A stretch of 64,000 nt of DNA from positions 1,642,501-1,706,500 of the forward strand of contig NZ_CP022219.1 of NCBI RefSeq assembly GCF_004114915.1. Direction: 5' to 3'. Within the stretch, counting starts at the first letter, position 1; each line of letters starts with the position of its first letter. The notes beneath the pieces were generated by a model, which worked only from the letters and a program-made list of their open reading frames with translations, searched no databases and was not told the origin of the DNA. A program made the position numbers and the translations under genes. Below, in pieces: positions 26,200 through 35,435 of the stretch. The stretch comes from Bradyrhizobium guangxiense (GTDB lineage Bacteria; Pseudomonadota; Alphaproteobacteria; Rhizobiales; Xanthobacteraceae).

Positions 26200-27750
26200 T
26201 CACCGCGTCTCGTCCAGCGTGCAGACCACCGTGCAGACCACGCCGCGCGGCAGGAAGTCGACGGTTGCTTCGCCGCCGAGCTGGTCCCGCGCGCTGCGCT
26301 CAATCAGGCGCGAGCCGAAGCCGCGCTGCACCGGCGCCGTCACCGGCGGTCCGCCGGTCTCGGTCCAGATCAGCCGCAGCCGCGGCTTCGGTGTCTCGGC
26401 GATGATCTCCCAGTCGAGCGTCACCCGGCCGGTCTCGTTGGACAGTGCACCGTATTTCGCGGCGTTCGTGGCGATCTCGTGCACGATCATCGACAGCACC
26501 ACGGCGAGCCGCGGCGACAACGGCATGGCGGGGGCGGCCATGCGGATGCGATCGGGATTGTTCAGCACGAACGGCTGGAGCACGCGGACGATCACGTCCC
26601 GGAGCTCGGAGCCCGCCCATTTCTCCTGGCTCAGAAGGTTGTGCGCCTCCGCCAGTGCGCCGAGCCGTCCCTCGAATTTGATCCGCTCGTCCCGGCTGGC
26701 GCTGCGGAATGTCTGCACCGCGATCGCCTGCATCAGGGCGAGCGTGTTCTTGACGCGGTGGTTGAGCTCCTCGATCAGGAGATTGTGCAGCATCTCGCCG
26801 CGCGCGATCGTGGTCGCCATCCTAACCGCGAAGGTCAGGCCGGTCAGCAGCAGGATGCCGCCGATCAGGCTAGCGATGGCGATGTTGCGCCAGAGCGGCG
26901 CGATCAGCGAGCTCTCGGCAACGCCGGCCACGACCGTCCAGCCGGTCAGGCGGGATCTGGTAAAAGCAGAGGACAGCGCTACCCCGTCGAGCGAGACGGT
27001 CGAAAGGGCGGCCTCGGACGTGCGAGACATCGCGTCGTGGAGCGCGCCGGAAGCCTGCCTGCCGATCGTCTCGCCCGGGTTCGGCGCACGCGCGAACACG
27101 ACGCCTTTGGTGTCGAGCAGCGACACGGTCCAGAGCTGGTCGGGCCGCTGCTTCTCAACCAGCTCCTGAAAGATGCTGATCGGCGGACTGAAGCAGAGAT
27201 CGTAGATCACCTCGCCATCGCGGAACACCGGGACCTCGACGGTGAGCACCTGGCGCCCATTGATCGCGCCGGTGAACAGGTCCGAATATTGCGGCGATTT
27301 GTTCGTAAAGACCCTTTCGATGGTCTCGAGATGGCCGCGCGGCGGCACGCTTGCGGTGTCTTCTGTCGCGGAGGAGAACAACAGCCGGCCCTTGCGGTCC
27401 GAGATCAGCACGAGGCCGCCCCTGCCGTACTGCTCGACGAAACCGAGCGCGATGCGCCGAAAGGTTTCAAAGTCGTCGTTGCGCAGCGAATTCGTCAGCG
27501 CCAGGACCTGCAGGCCGCCGGTCATCCGCTGCACTTCGGAATCCAGCACCAGGCGCATGCTGCGCACGTTCTCCAGCACCCGGCGCGTCGCGTCGTTGCG
27601 ATCCTGCGTGTAATTGTAGACGACGATACCGACCGCAAAGACGATCAGCGGCAACATCGTTCCCGTGACGAGGAGAGCGAGGCGGACCGGCAGGGGGAGC
27701 TTTGACAACACGGGCGTCCCGATTCCGGCGCAGCGGCGCCGGATCATCAT
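26200..27750 (-). CDS. HWE-family sensor histidine kinase with periplasmic sensor domain
   Basis: 516-residue membrane sensor. An N-terminal helix (VRLALLVTGTMLPLIVFAVGIVV) and a second helix (IAIASLIGGILLLTGLTFAV) flank a sensor region of about 250 residues, probably of dCache type. The cytoplasmic part has the phospho-acceptor ELNHRVKNTLALMQAIA, the N-box HEIATNAAKYGALS and WTETGGPPV. The His of the N-box and the WxE together define HWE kinases, often linked to general stress or light signalling in alphaproteobacteria. No response regulator is adjacent. The start is uncertain; a longer frame reaches 27888 without support. Confidence 0.85.
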   Translation of the reverse strand: MMIRRRCAGIGTPVLSKLPLPVRLALLVTGTMLPLIVFAVGIVVYNYTQDRNDATRRVLENVRSMRLVLDSEVQRMTGGLQVLALTNSLRNDDFETFRRIALGFVEQYGRGGLVLISDRKGRLLFSSATEDTASVPPRGHLETIERVFTNKSPQYSDLFTGAINGRQVLTVEVPVFRDGEVIYDLCFSPPISIFQELVEKQRPDQLWTVSLLDTKGVVFARAPNPGETIGRQASGALHDAMSRTSEAALSTVSLDGVALSSAFTRSRLTGWTVVAGVAESSLIAPLWRNIAIASLIGGILLLTGLTFAVRMATTIARGEMLHNLLIEELNHRVKNTLALMQAIAVQTFRSASRDERIKFEGRLGALAEAHNLLSQEKWAGSELRDVIVRVLQPFVLNNPDRIRMAAPAMPLSPRLAVVLSMIVHEIATNAAKYGALSNETGRVTLDWEIIAETPKPRLRLIWTETGGPPVTAPVQRGFGSRLIERSARDQLGGEATVDFLPRGVVCTVVCTLDETR

Positions 27751-28160
27751 TTTGGCAAGACCATACGGGCGGAGCCTGCATGGCGCCACGATTTTCGCAT
27801 CGGCGGCTAGGGCGAAACGGAATCTTGCTGCCTCGTCGATACGTACTGCGCTTCGGCGCGTGCCGATTGTGGTCAATAGTGGACACATGGCGAAGACGGC
27901 CGAGGCTGTGCCCGGCCGCGCTGATGCTTACGGCACCGGTCGGGTCCTCGAAGAGAATTGAGAAATCGCGTGCCAGAAGTAGCCCGGGTTGCAGTGCAAC
28001 AGGGTATGGCAGGTGTGTTCTGCGACGAAGGAGTCTCCGCGAAGCAGGCGAAATGACTTCCGTCTGGCCGAGGTTTTTCATACGCTTGCTCTCGCAAGCC
28101 GCATACCGGCTGCGCTCACGCCCCGGCGACAGGGGCGGAGGATCAAAGGGAGGGGAGACC
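27751..28160. other. 410-bp divergent intergenic region, kinase to TRAP operon
   Basis: It separates the HWE kinase (minus) from dctP (plus). An AGGGGAG ribosome site for dctP lies at its right end. Both neighbouring open frames extend into this stretch but show no homology there. I see no strong promoter consensus or dyad. Confidence 0.45.
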
Positions 28161-29159
28161 ATGAAGCGAAGATTATTCCTCGCTGGGTTCGGTGCGACCA
28201 CTGCGGCGGCCGTGGTCGGCATGCCGTCGATCGTCGGGGCGCAGGCACCGATCACGCTCAACGGAGCCGTGCAGTTCAACGATGACCATGCCTTCAACCG
28301 GGCGCTGATCCGGTTCGAGGAGCTGGTGAAGAAGTACTACGGAAAGCCCGTCAATTTCACCCTGCACAAGAACTCCTCGCTCGGCCTCGAGAAGCAGTAT
28401 TTCGAGTACATGTCGCAAGGCAAGGCGGTCGACTACGGCATCGTCTCGCCGGCTCACATGTCGACCTTCGCCAAGGCCGCCCCGTTCATCGATGCGCCCT
28501 TCGTGTTCAAGGGCATCGAGCACATGAACAAGGTCGTCGAGGCCAATATCCTGGCGCCGATCGCCGACGAGGTCGCGGCGAAGGCCGAGGTCGTGCTGAT
28601 CGGCTATGCCGGCGGCGGCATTCGCAACATTTTCGCCAACAAGCCGCTCAAGAATCTAGCCGATCTCAAAGGTCTCAAAGTCCGCGTGCAGGGCGCGCCG
28701 ATCTGGTCGAAGACCTTTGCGGCCGTCGGCATGAGCCCGACCGTGATCGCCTATAACGAGATCTACAACGCGATCCAGAACGGCGTGATATCGGCAGGTG
28801 AGAACGAGGCGGCCGGCGTCGAGGCGATGAAGTTCTACGAAGTGGCTCCGCATCTCAGCCTGACCCAGCACGCCGTGTCGATCCGGCCGATCTGCTTCTC
28901 GGTGAAGACGCTGAAGACCCTGCCAAAGGATCTGCAGGACGCGATCATGAAGGCTGGCAAGGAGGCCGGCGATTACGGCCGCCAGCTCGAATCGAGCGAG
29001 GAGGTCGTCAAGCTCGACACGCTGGAGAAGGCCGGCAAGCTCAAGCGCGTCCCGTTCGAGGAGCGCGACGCCATGAAGAAGCTCGCCGACCCCGTGATGG
29101 CCACCTACGCCAAGGAGATCGGCGCGGAGGGCATTTTCGAGAAGATCAACGTCGTCTGA
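28161..29159 (+). CDS. TRAP transporter substrate-binding protein, DctP family
   Basis: 332-residue extracytoplasmic solute receptor. The N-terminus KRRLFLAGFGATTAAAVVG carries a twin-arginine-like motif (RRLFL), suggesting Tat export. The body shows DctP-family pieces VQFNDDHAFNRALIRFEEL, LKGLKVRVQGAPIWSKTFAAVG and YNEIYNAIQNGVISAGENE. The last of these includes the usual carboxylate-binding region, so an organic acid ligand is probable. AGGGGAG precedes the ATG at 28161. A strong hairpin follows before the dctQ-type gene. Confidence 0.92.
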   Translation: MKRRLFLAGFGATTAAAVVGMPSIVGAQAPITLNGAVQFNDDHAFNRALIRFEELVKKYYGKPVNFTLHKNSSLGLEKQYFEYMSQGKAVDYGIVSPAHMSTFAKAAPFIDAPFVFKGIEHMNKVVEANILAPIADEVAAKAEVVLIGYAGGGIRNIFANKPLKNLADLKGLKVRVQGAPIWSKTFAAVGMSPTVIAYNEIYNAIQNGVISAGENEAAGVEAMKFYEVAPHLSLTQHAVSIRPICFSVKTLKTLPKDLQDAIMKAGKEAGDYGRQLESSEEVVKLDTLEKAGKLKRVPFEERDAMKKLADPVMATYAKEIGAEGIFEKINVV

Positions 29160-29169
29160 GGTCGTTCTG

Positions 29170-29220
29170 TCCGCCGACAGCATTCCGGGCAGGCCCCGCC
29201 TTCTGCCCGGAATTGGCGGA
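29170..29220 (+). other. Intergenic hairpin between TRAP receptor and small permease genes
   Basis: ATTCCGGGCAG (29182-29192) pairs perfectly with CTGCCCGGAAT (29203-29213) over 11 bp. An outer pair, TCCGCC (29170-29175) with GGCGGA (29215-29220), can extend it. There is no U-run. Such hairpins after a binding-protein gene often protect its mRNA and lower expression of the membrane genes downstream. Confidence 0.6.
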
Positions 29221-29241
29221 TGAGCGCCGTACGGAGCTCCA

Positions 29242-29757
29242 ATGTCCGAAATGCACGCCCCGTCCACACCGTCGCTGTGGCGTCGCGTCACCGCGGCCTA
29301 TGCGAAATTGCTGGAATTCCTGCTGGCCGCCTGCGTCGGCATCCTGATCATTCCGGTCACGCTGCAAATCATCTCGCGCTACACGCCCTTCATTCCCTCC
29401 TACATCTGGACGGAGGAGATGGCGCGGTTCCTGTTCGTCTGGACGATCATGATCGGCGCCATGGTGGGCATCCGCGAGGCGCAGCATTTCGAGGTCGACG
29501 TGTGGCCCGACCTCTCGCGGCGATCGGAGGCCGCGGTGCGGATCATCGCGCGGCTCGGCGTGCTGGCACTGGCGATCGTGTTTGTGTGGGCCGGAATCGA
29601 GTTCACACGCTTCGCCTGGAACAGGACGTCGGAGCTGGCTGATCTGCCACTCTGGCTGATCCACGTCGCCTGGCCGGTGGCCGGCGTGACCTGGATCGTG
29701 TTTGCGGGCGAACAGATCCTTGATGAAATGCGCGTTCTGGTCGGGGTGGGGCGATGA
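29242..29757 (+). CDS. TRAP transporter small permease, DctQ family
   Basis: 171-residue membrane protein with four predicted helices. It is the small DctQ-type subunit that pairs with DctM to take up solute delivered by the DctP receptor using a sodium or proton gradient. The segment ITLQIISRYTPF is VTLQIISRYTPF here, followed by WTEEMARFLFVWTIMIGAM, which are the family hallmarks. GGAG lies upstream of the ATG. The stop overlaps the start of the DctM-type gene by 4 bp. Confidence 0.92.
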   Translation: MSEMHAPSTPSLWRRVTAAYAKLLEFLLAACVGILIIPVTLQIISRYTPFIPSYIWTEEMARFLFVWTIMIGAMVGIREAQHFEVDVWPDLSRRSEAAVRIIARLGVLALAIVFVWAGIEFTRFAWNRTSELADLPLWLIHVAWPVAGVTWIVFAGEQILDEMRVLVGVGR

Positions 29758-31073
29758 GCGGCAATGTACTCTCTGCCGGACAGGCCGCGATGGTGCTGTT
29801 CGGGGTCTTCATCGGCCTGCTCATCGTGCGCGTGCCAGTGGCTTTCGCGCTCGGCCTTGCCTGCGTGCCGATCCTCTTGGTCGAGCCGCGCCTGTCGCTG
29901 ATGATGCTCGCGCAGGAGACGTTCAACGCGTACAATTCGTTCATTCTGCTCGCAGTGCCGTTCTTCCTCCTGACGGCGAACCTGATGAGCATCGGCGGCA
30001 TCACCGACCGCCTGGTGGCGCTGTCGCGCTCCATGGTCGGGCATTGGCCGGGATCGCTGGCACAGATCAACGTCGTGCTGTCGGTGTTCTTTGCGGGCAT
30101 CTCGGGCTCCTCCACTGCGGATGCGGCGAGCCAGTCCAAGATCTTCATCGATGCGCAGACCAAGGAGGGGTACGATCTTTCGTTCTCCATCGCCATCACT
30201 GCGGTCTCCGCGGTGCTCGCAGTCATCATTCCACCTTCGATCCTGATGATCGTGTGGGGCGGGCTGATCTCGACCTCGATTGCCGCGATGTATCTGGCCG
30301 GAATCGTGCCGGGCCTGCTGATCGCGGGCGCGCAGATGGCGACGGTGCACGTCTATGCCGTGCGCCGCGGCTACCCGACCTATCCGAAGGCGACCTGGGT
30401 CGAGATGCGATGCGCCATTTGGCGATCGATACCTGCGCTGATGACGCCGTTCATCATCGTCGGTGGCATTCTGCTGGGCTGGTTCACAGCGACCGAGTCC
30501 GCCTGCGTCGCGGTGCTTTATTCCGTGATGCTCTCCGCATTTTTCTACCGCGAGACGGGCGTGCGCGAATTGTACAAGGCCTTGCTCGACACCGGGCGCC
30601 TTGCCGGCGTGGCGCTGTTTTGCGTCGGCACGGCGAGCGCTTTCGGCTGGCTGCTCGCCTATTACAGGATTCCGCAGGAGCTGCTGGCCAACGTCTCGAC
30701 ATGGGGCATGGGCACTGTCGCCGCCGGTTTCTTCATCTCCTTCTGTTTTCTGGTGGTGGGCTGCTTCCTCGACGCCATCCCGGCCATCATCATCGTCGGC
30801 ACCGTGCTGGAGCCGCTCGCCAAGTCGGTCGACCTTCATCCGGTCCAGTTCGCGATCATTTCCATCGTGTCGCTGGCTTTCGGGCTGGTGACGCCGCCCT
30901 ATGGCCTCTGCCTGATGATCGCCTGTTCGATCGCCGGCGTACGGCTGCGCTATGCGCTGAAGGACACGGTGATCATGCTGATCCCGATGCTGCTCGTGCT
31001 CGCGGCCGTCATCGTCTGGCCCAGCGTGTCGCTGTTCCTGCCGCGCCTGATCGTGCCGGAGATGCTCAAATGA
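29754..31073 (+). CDS. TRAP transporter large permease, DctM family
   Basis: 439-residue permease with about twelve membrane helices, the ion-coupled transport subunit of the TRAP system. Family signatures seen are SFILLAVPFFLLTANLMS, FFAGISGSSTADAASQSKIF and PPSILMIVWG. It begins at an ATG overlapping the DctQ stop (ATGA). With dctP and dctQ this completes a three-gene carboxylate-type importer; the substrate is unknown. An aromatic ring-cleavage enzyme nearby makes an aromatic acid conceivable, but that is inference. Confidence 0.93.
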   Translation: MSGNVLSAGQAAMVLFGVFIGLLIVRVPVAFALGLACVPILLVEPRLSLMMLAQETFNAYNSFILLAVPFFLLTANLMSIGGITDRLVALSRSMVGHWPGSLAQINVVLSVFFAGISGSSTADAASQSKIFIDAQTKEGYDLSFSIAITAVSAVLAVIIPPSILMIVWGGLISTSIAAMYLAGIVPGLLIAGAQMATVHVYAVRRGYPTYPKATWVEMRCAIWRSIPALMTPFIIVGGILLGWFTATESACVAVLYSVMLSAFFYRETGVRELYKALLDTGRLAGVALFCVGTASAFGWLLAYYRIPQELLANVSTWGMGTVAAGFFISFCFLVVGCFLDAIPAIIIVGTVLEPLAKSVDLHPVQFAIISIVSLAFGLVTPPYGLCLMIACSIAGVRLRYALKDTVIMLIPMLLVLAAVIVWPSVSLFLPRLIVPEMLK

Positions 31074-31089
31074 GCATGTGATGGCGAGG

Positions 31090-31112
31090 TCCCGCGGCCG
31101 CCGGCCGCGGGA
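31090..31112. terminator. Perfect GC-rich hairpin between convergent genes
   Basis: TCCCGCGGCC (31090-31099) pairs with GGCCGCGGGA (31103-31112) around a GCC loop, a 10-bp perfect stem. It lies between the stops of dctM and the serine hydrolase gene. It lacks a U-tract on either strand, so it may act as a barrier or RNA end rather than a classical terminator. Confidence 0.55.
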
Positions 31113-31125
31113 TCATCACTATCGG

Positions 31126-32400
31126 TTAGAGGATGCTCTCGGTGATGGCAGCGTAGACCATGCTGCGCAGCTCGCGCCGGATCGGGTAGGCGCTCGATGG
31201 CAGCACCTGCGTCATGAAGATCGCAATCAGCTCCTCAGCCGGATCGATCCAGAACGAGGTCGTGGCCGCGCCACCCCAATTATATTCGCCGGGACTGCCC
31301 GCGATCAGCGTCTCGGCCGGGCGCATGGTGACGGCGAAGCCGAGACCAAAGCCGATGCCGTTATAGGTGGCTTCCGAGAACAGCGAGCGCGAGACTTCCG
31401 GCAGCGCACGGCCGCCCGGAATGTGGTTGGTCGTCATCAGCGCCAGCGTCTTCGGGCCGATCAGCCTGACACCGCCGAGCTCGCCGCCATTGAGCAGCGC
31501 ACGGCAGAAGGTGAGGTAGTCGGCGACCGTCGAGCACAGGCCTCCGCCGCCGGAAATGAACGAGGGCGGCGACAGGAATGAGCTCGTCGTCGGATCGTCC
31601 TGAAGCGTCAGGCCCTCACGTCGCTGGCCGGCATGGAAGGTCATGCCGCCGCCGGGATCGGCGGAATAGCACGCCGCAAAGCGATGCGCCTTGGAGGCCG
31701 GGACGTGGAAGTCGGTGTCGGTCATGCCGAGCGGGTCGAGGATGCGCTCTTTGAGGAATTGCTCGAACGGCATGCCCGAGATCTTGCCGACGAGATAGCC
31801 GATCACGTCGGTCGCGACGGAATAGTTCCAGGAATCGCCCGGCGAGAATTCCAGCGGGATCTTCGCGAGGCCCTCGATCATGGTCTGCAGCGTGCCTGAC
31901 TTCTCGACCTCGCCGATCTTCTCACTGCGATAGGCGGCATCGACATTGGAACGCTGCTGGAAGCCGTAGGTGAGGCCGGCGGTGTGGCGCAAGAGGTCGA
32001 CGATCAGCATCGGCCGGGACGGCGGCCGGGTCAGGAAGGCCGGATAGGTGCCAGCGACGAACACGCCGAGGTCCTTCCATTCCGGAATGTATTTGGCGAC
32101 GGGTTCGTCGATCGCGACCAGGCCTTGCTCGACCAGCATCATGAAGGCGACGCTGGTGAGCGGCTTGGTCATGGAATAGATGCGGTAGATGGTGTCATCC
32201 TTGACCGGCAGCTTGCGCTCGACATCGGCGAAGCCCTGAACCGAGCTGTGCGCGACCTTGCCGCGGCGGTACACCAAAAGATGCGTGCCCGGGAAGCGGC
32301 CGGCGTCGATGTACCGGCTCTTCAGATGCGCATCGATGCGGTCGAGCGCGGCCTTGGACATGCCGACGGATTCGGGCGAGGCGGGGGCGGGCGCGAGCAT
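31126..32400 (-). CDS. Serine hydrolase of the beta-lactamase/esterase (class C) family
   Basis: 424-residue protein of the class C beta-lactamase-related family. The nucleophile motif SxxK is SMTK (Ser76, Lys79). The second motif is YSV in WNYSVATD (Tyr193). Members include EstB-like esterases and D-alanyl-aminopeptidases. No signal peptide is seen, so it is likely cytoplasmic and an esterase rather than a drug-resistance enzyme. GGAGG lies 5 bp before the ATG at 32400. It is divergent from the ring-cleavage dioxygenase at 32562. Confidence 0.88.
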   Translation of the reverse strand: MLAPAPASPESVGMSKAALDRIDAHLKSRYIDAGRFPGTHLLVYRRGKVAHSSVQGFADVERKLPVKDDTIYRIYSMTKPLTSVAFMMLVEQGLVAIDEPVAKYIPEWKDLGVFVAGTYPAFLTRPPSRPMLIVDLLRHTAGLTYGFQQRSNVDAAYRSEKIGEVEKSGTLQTMIEGLAKIPLEFSPGDSWNYSVATDVIGYLVGKISGMPFEQFLKERILDPLGMTDTDFHVPASKAHRFAACYSADPGGGMTFHAGQRREGLTLQDDPTTSSFLSPPSFISGGGGLCSTVADYLTFCRALLNGGELGGVRLIGPKTLALMTTNHIPGGRALPEVSRSLFSEATYNGIGFGLGFAVTMRPAETLIAGSPGEYNWGGAATTSFWIDPAEELIAIFMTQVLPSSAYPIRRELRSMVYAAITESIL

Positions 32401-32561
32401 CAGTTCCTCCGGACAGTTTCTCGGAAAGTTGATAGCGAAATAGCGGCCCCATTCCAAGCCGGTTGCGCTTAACGCGACCCTGCCGGTTGGTGTAGGCTCG
32501 CGCTGGAACGCTTCCAGGCAGCCCGCCCGGGCCAACGACAAAAACGAGAGGGCAAACGCTT

Positions 32562-33479
32562 ATGACCCAGTTCAACGAGACCGATCTCACCGAAGCCGTC
32601 GTCAGGAGCTTCGACAACACGCCCAATCCGCGCGCGAAATTCCTGCTCCAGGAATTGGTCAAGTCGCTGCACGATTACGTGAGCAAGACCGGCCTGACCT
32701 TCGAGGAATGGGACTACGCGATCGATTTCCTGACCCGCACCGGGCAGAAATGCACCGACACGCGCCAGGAATTCATTCTCCTGTCCGACGTGCTCGGCGT
32801 TTCCATGCTGGTCGACGCGGTCAACCATCGCGACCGCGAGGGCGCCACCGAGACCACCGTGCTCGGCCCGTTCTATGTCGGCGAGCACAAGGTGACGGCG
32901 CACGGCACGGATATTTCTCCGAACAACCAGACCGGCGAGCGGATGTTCGTGCAGAGCCGCGTCACGGATCTGAAGGGCAAGCCACTCGCGAACGTCCCCG
33001 TCGACGTCTGGCATGCCGACGATGACGGCTTCTACGATTCACAGAAGGCCAATTATGACGAGGTCGGCGCCTCGGCGCGGGCGCGTTTCATCACCGATAG
33101 CGACGGCCGCTTCTTCTTCCGCACCATCCTGCCGTGCAGCTATCCGATCCCGACCGACGGCCCGGTCGGCGAGATGATCGTGCAGACCAACCGCCATCCG
33201 ATGCGCCCCGCACATGTGCATTTCCTGGTCAATGCGAAAGGCTATGAGCCGCTGATCACCCACGTCTTCATCGGCGGCGACAAATATCTGGATTCCGACG
33301 TCGTGTTCGGCGTCAAGGACGACCTCGTTGCCAAGGTCGAGCCACGCAACGATGCTGAGATGCCCGACGGCACTAAGGCGAACGGGCAGTGGCATCTGAT
33401 GACTTACGAGTTCCACCTCAAGCCCGGCGGCGGCATGGCGCCGAAGCCGCTGGGCGTGAAGGCGGCGGAGCCGGCGTGA
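32562..33479 (+). CDS. Intradiol ring-cleavage dioxygenase, probably hydroxyquinol 1,2-dioxygenase
   Basis: 305-residue non-haem Fe(III) dioxygenase that opens a catechol-type ring between the two hydroxyls. The expected iron ligands are visible: Tyr158 (DGFYDS), Tyr194 (CSYPIP), His218 and His220 (PAHVHF). The N-terminal helical dimerisation domain of catechol and hydroxyquinol 1,2-dioxygenases is also present. Hydroxyquinol is favoured over catechol because of overall resemblance, not a decisive residue. No maleylacetate reductase gene is adjacent. It is divergent from the esterase-like gene and converges on a LysR gene. Confidence 0.87.
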   Translation: MTQFNETDLTEAVVRSFDNTPNPRAKFLLQELVKSLHDYVSKTGLTFEEWDYAIDFLTRTGQKCTDTRQEFILLSDVLGVSMLVDAVNHRDREGATETTVLGPFYVGEHKVTAHGTDISPNNQTGERMFVQSRVTDLKGKPLANVPVDVWHADDDGFYDSQKANYDEVGASARARFITDSDGRFFFRTILPCSYPIPTDGPVGEMIVQTNRHPMRPAHVHFLVNAKGYEPLITHVFIGGDKYLDSDVVFGVKDDLVAKVEPRNDAEMPDGTKANGQWHLMTYEFHLKPGGGMAPKPLGVKAAEPA

Positions 33480-33495
33480 GGGTTTAATATCTCGG

Positions 33496-34386
33496 TCATC
33501 CCCCGATATAGGCAGCCAATTCGTCGGGCGTTCCCTTCGGAAAGGCGTCCTTGAGATAATCGAGAAAGGCGGAGACGCGGGCACTGAGCAATCGCCGCGA
33601 GGGATAGAGCGTCCAGAGAGCGATGTCGAACCCGTCGACGTCGCCCCATCGTACAAGCGCCCCAGCGGCGAGATCGCGACTGACGAGTGACAGCGGCAGC
33701 CGGGCCGCGCCTACGCCGGCTCGAATTGCGTCGCGAACCATCATCAGCGATGACAGGCGAAGCACCGGGTCGACGGAGATTCGCGATGTTCCGCCTGGGC
33801 GCCTGATTTCCCACGCTGCGGCCTCATCATCTCCGCGCACCACCACCGGAACGGCCAGATGGCGCTTCGGTCGTTTGAGTGTGGGGCTGGCTACGACCAC
33901 CAATCGGTCACGCAAGAAGATACGGCCGACGAGACTTTCGTCCGGATCGGGATTGACCCGGATCACGAGGTCAAAACCCTCCTCGATCATGTCGACGTGG
34001 CGATCTTCAGTGGTGACCTCGAGCCGGACTTGCGGATGCAGAAGCGCGAAGCCGGCCGCGAGCCGGCCCATGGCAGTTTGTGAAAAGAGCAGGGGAGCGC
34101 TGATCCGCAACCTGCCCTTTGGCTTGTCTCCGCCCGAGGCGATCGCTGCCGCCGTCTCGTCGAGCTCGGTGAGGAGCGCTCCGGTCCGCTCGTAGAGCGC
34201 TCGTCCTTCCTGGGTGAGCTTGAGCGTGCGCCCGCCGCGCTCGAACAGGCGCAAATCGAGGCTGCTCTCGAGCTCGGACACGCGGCGGGACAAGGTCGCT
34301 TTCGGACGTCCCGCGGCGCGCGCGGCCTTTCCGAACCCTCCGTGGCGGGCGACGAGATTGAAGTCGGCCAGTGCAAGCAAATCCAT
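33496..34386 (-). CDS. LysR-family transcriptional regulator
   Basis: 296-residue LysR regulator. The HTH comprises DLLALADFNLVARHGGFGKAA and GRPKATLSRRVSELESSLDL. The ATG at 34386 is preferred over a GTG three codons earlier. It is convergent with the ring-cleavage dioxygenase but divergent from the NmrA-like reductase gene, which is the likelier target, as is common for this CrgA-like group. Confidence 0.92.
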   Translation of the reverse strand: MDLLALADFNLVARHGGFGKAARAAGRPKATLSRRVSELESSLDLRLFERGGRTLKLTQEGRALYERTGALLTELDETAAAIASGGDKPKGRLRISAPLLFSQTAMGRLAAGFALLHPQVRLEVTTEDRHVDMIEEGFDLVIRVNPDPDESLVGRIFLRDRLVVVASPTLKRPKRHLAVPVVVRGDDEAAAWEIRRPGGTSRISVDPVLRLSSLMMVRDAIRAGVGAARLPLSLVSRDLAAGALVRWGDVDGFDIALWTLYPSRRLLSARVSAFLDYLKDAFPKGTPDELAAYIGG

Positions 34387-34400
34387 CTGTTCCACCAGTG

Positions 34401-34427
34401 AGACGAACTGTCTAAATATAGCGTCTA
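34401..34427. promoter_or_regulatory. Candidate LysR operator between LysR and NmrA-like genes
   Basis: An AT-rich dyad sits in the 103-bp divergent gap: AGAC-N5-GTCT (34401-34413), followed by a second GTCT at 34423-34426, with AAATATA between them. The location and short dyad suit LysR binding. No experimentally defined box was matched. Confidence 0.3.
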
Positions 34428-34489
34428 TCGGCCCGCACGTGGATCACTAATTTCCGGCTTGTCTTCTGAACCCAAACCGGAGTGATCCC

Positions 34490-35359
34490 ATGACCATCCT
34501 CGTTACCGGCGCCACCGGCACGATCGGCCGCCACGTCGTCGAGCAACTCGTCAGGCGTGGCGCCGATGTGCGCGCACTCGTCCGAAATCCCGCCAAGGCG
34601 AACTTGCCGGCAGGCGTCGCTGTGGCGCAGGGCGACCTGCTGGACGTCGATTCCCTGCGCGCCGCGTTCTCAGGCGTCTCGACGCTGTTTCTGCTCAACG
34701 CCGTCGTGCCGGACGAATTCACCCAGGCGCTGACTGCGCTCAATCTCGCGCGCGAGGCCGGCATCGAGCGGTTCGTCTATCTATCGGTCATCCACAGCGA
34801 TCTCTACGTGAACGTGCCGCACTTCGCCGGCAAGTTCGGCGTCGAGCGCATGATCGAGCAGATGGACTTCAAGGCGACCATCCTGCGCCCGGCCTATTTC
34901 ATGAACAACGAGCTCATGATCAGGGATGTCGTGACCGGATACGGCGTCTACCCCATGCCGATCGGCAGCAAGGGACTTGCGATGATTGATGTGCGCGATA
35001 TCGGCGAGATCGCGGCCCTCGAACTGATCCGCCGCGAGACATCCGCCACGCCGCTTCCGCGCGAGCGGCTCAATCTCGTTGGTCCCGATACACTCACCGG
35101 TGCCAAGGCTGCCGCAATCTGGTCGGACGTGCTCGGCCGTGCGATCGCCTATGGCGGCGATGACGCCGCGGGATTTGAGAAGAACCTGAGGCAGTTCATG
35201 CCCGGCTGGATGGCTTTCGATATGCGGGTGATGAGCGAGCGTTTCCTCTCGGAGGGAATGATCCCCGAGGCCGGCGACGTCAAGCGTCTGACCGACATCC
35301 TGGGCCGTCCCTTGCGCTCTTATCGCGACTTCGTCGCCGAGATCACGGCGGCTGTCTGA
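34490..35359 (+). CDS. NmrA-like NAD(P)-dependent oxidoreductase (atypical SDR)
   Basis: 289-residue atypical short-chain dehydrogenase of the NmrA group. The nucleotide-binding loop GATGTIGRHVVEQL starts at residue 6. Segments ALVRNPAKA and GVSTLFLLNAV are typical. This family covers quinone reductases such as QorB and redox sensors lacking a catalytic tyrosine, so it may act on quinones. CCGGAG lies upstream of the ATG. It is divergent from a LysR gene that probably controls it. Confidence 0.87.
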   Translation: MTILVTGATGTIGRHVVEQLVRRGADVRALVRNPAKANLPAGVAVAQGDLLDVDSLRAAFSGVSTLFLLNAVVPDEFTQALTALNLAREAGIERFVYLSVIHSDLYVNVPHFAGKFGVERMIEQMDFKATILRPAYFMNNELMIRDVVTGYGVYPMPIGSKGLAMIDVRDIGEIAALELIRRETSATPLPRERLNLVGPDTLTGAKAAAIWSDVLGRAIAYGGDDAAGFEKNLRQFMPGWMAFDMRVMSERFLSEGMIPEAGDVKRLTDILGRPLRSYRDFVAEITAAV

Positions 35360-35435
35360 GGTCCATCGAGCAGGTGTGTGCTGGCGCCTGGCTGCACCGC
35401 TCACCACGGATCATGTGGTGAGCGGGCAAGCTCGA

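Noticed and set aside
31126..32400. Beta-lactamase conferring resistance
   Set aside because: SxxK and YSV are present, but there is no signal peptide, and the family is mostly esterases; a resistance role is not supported.
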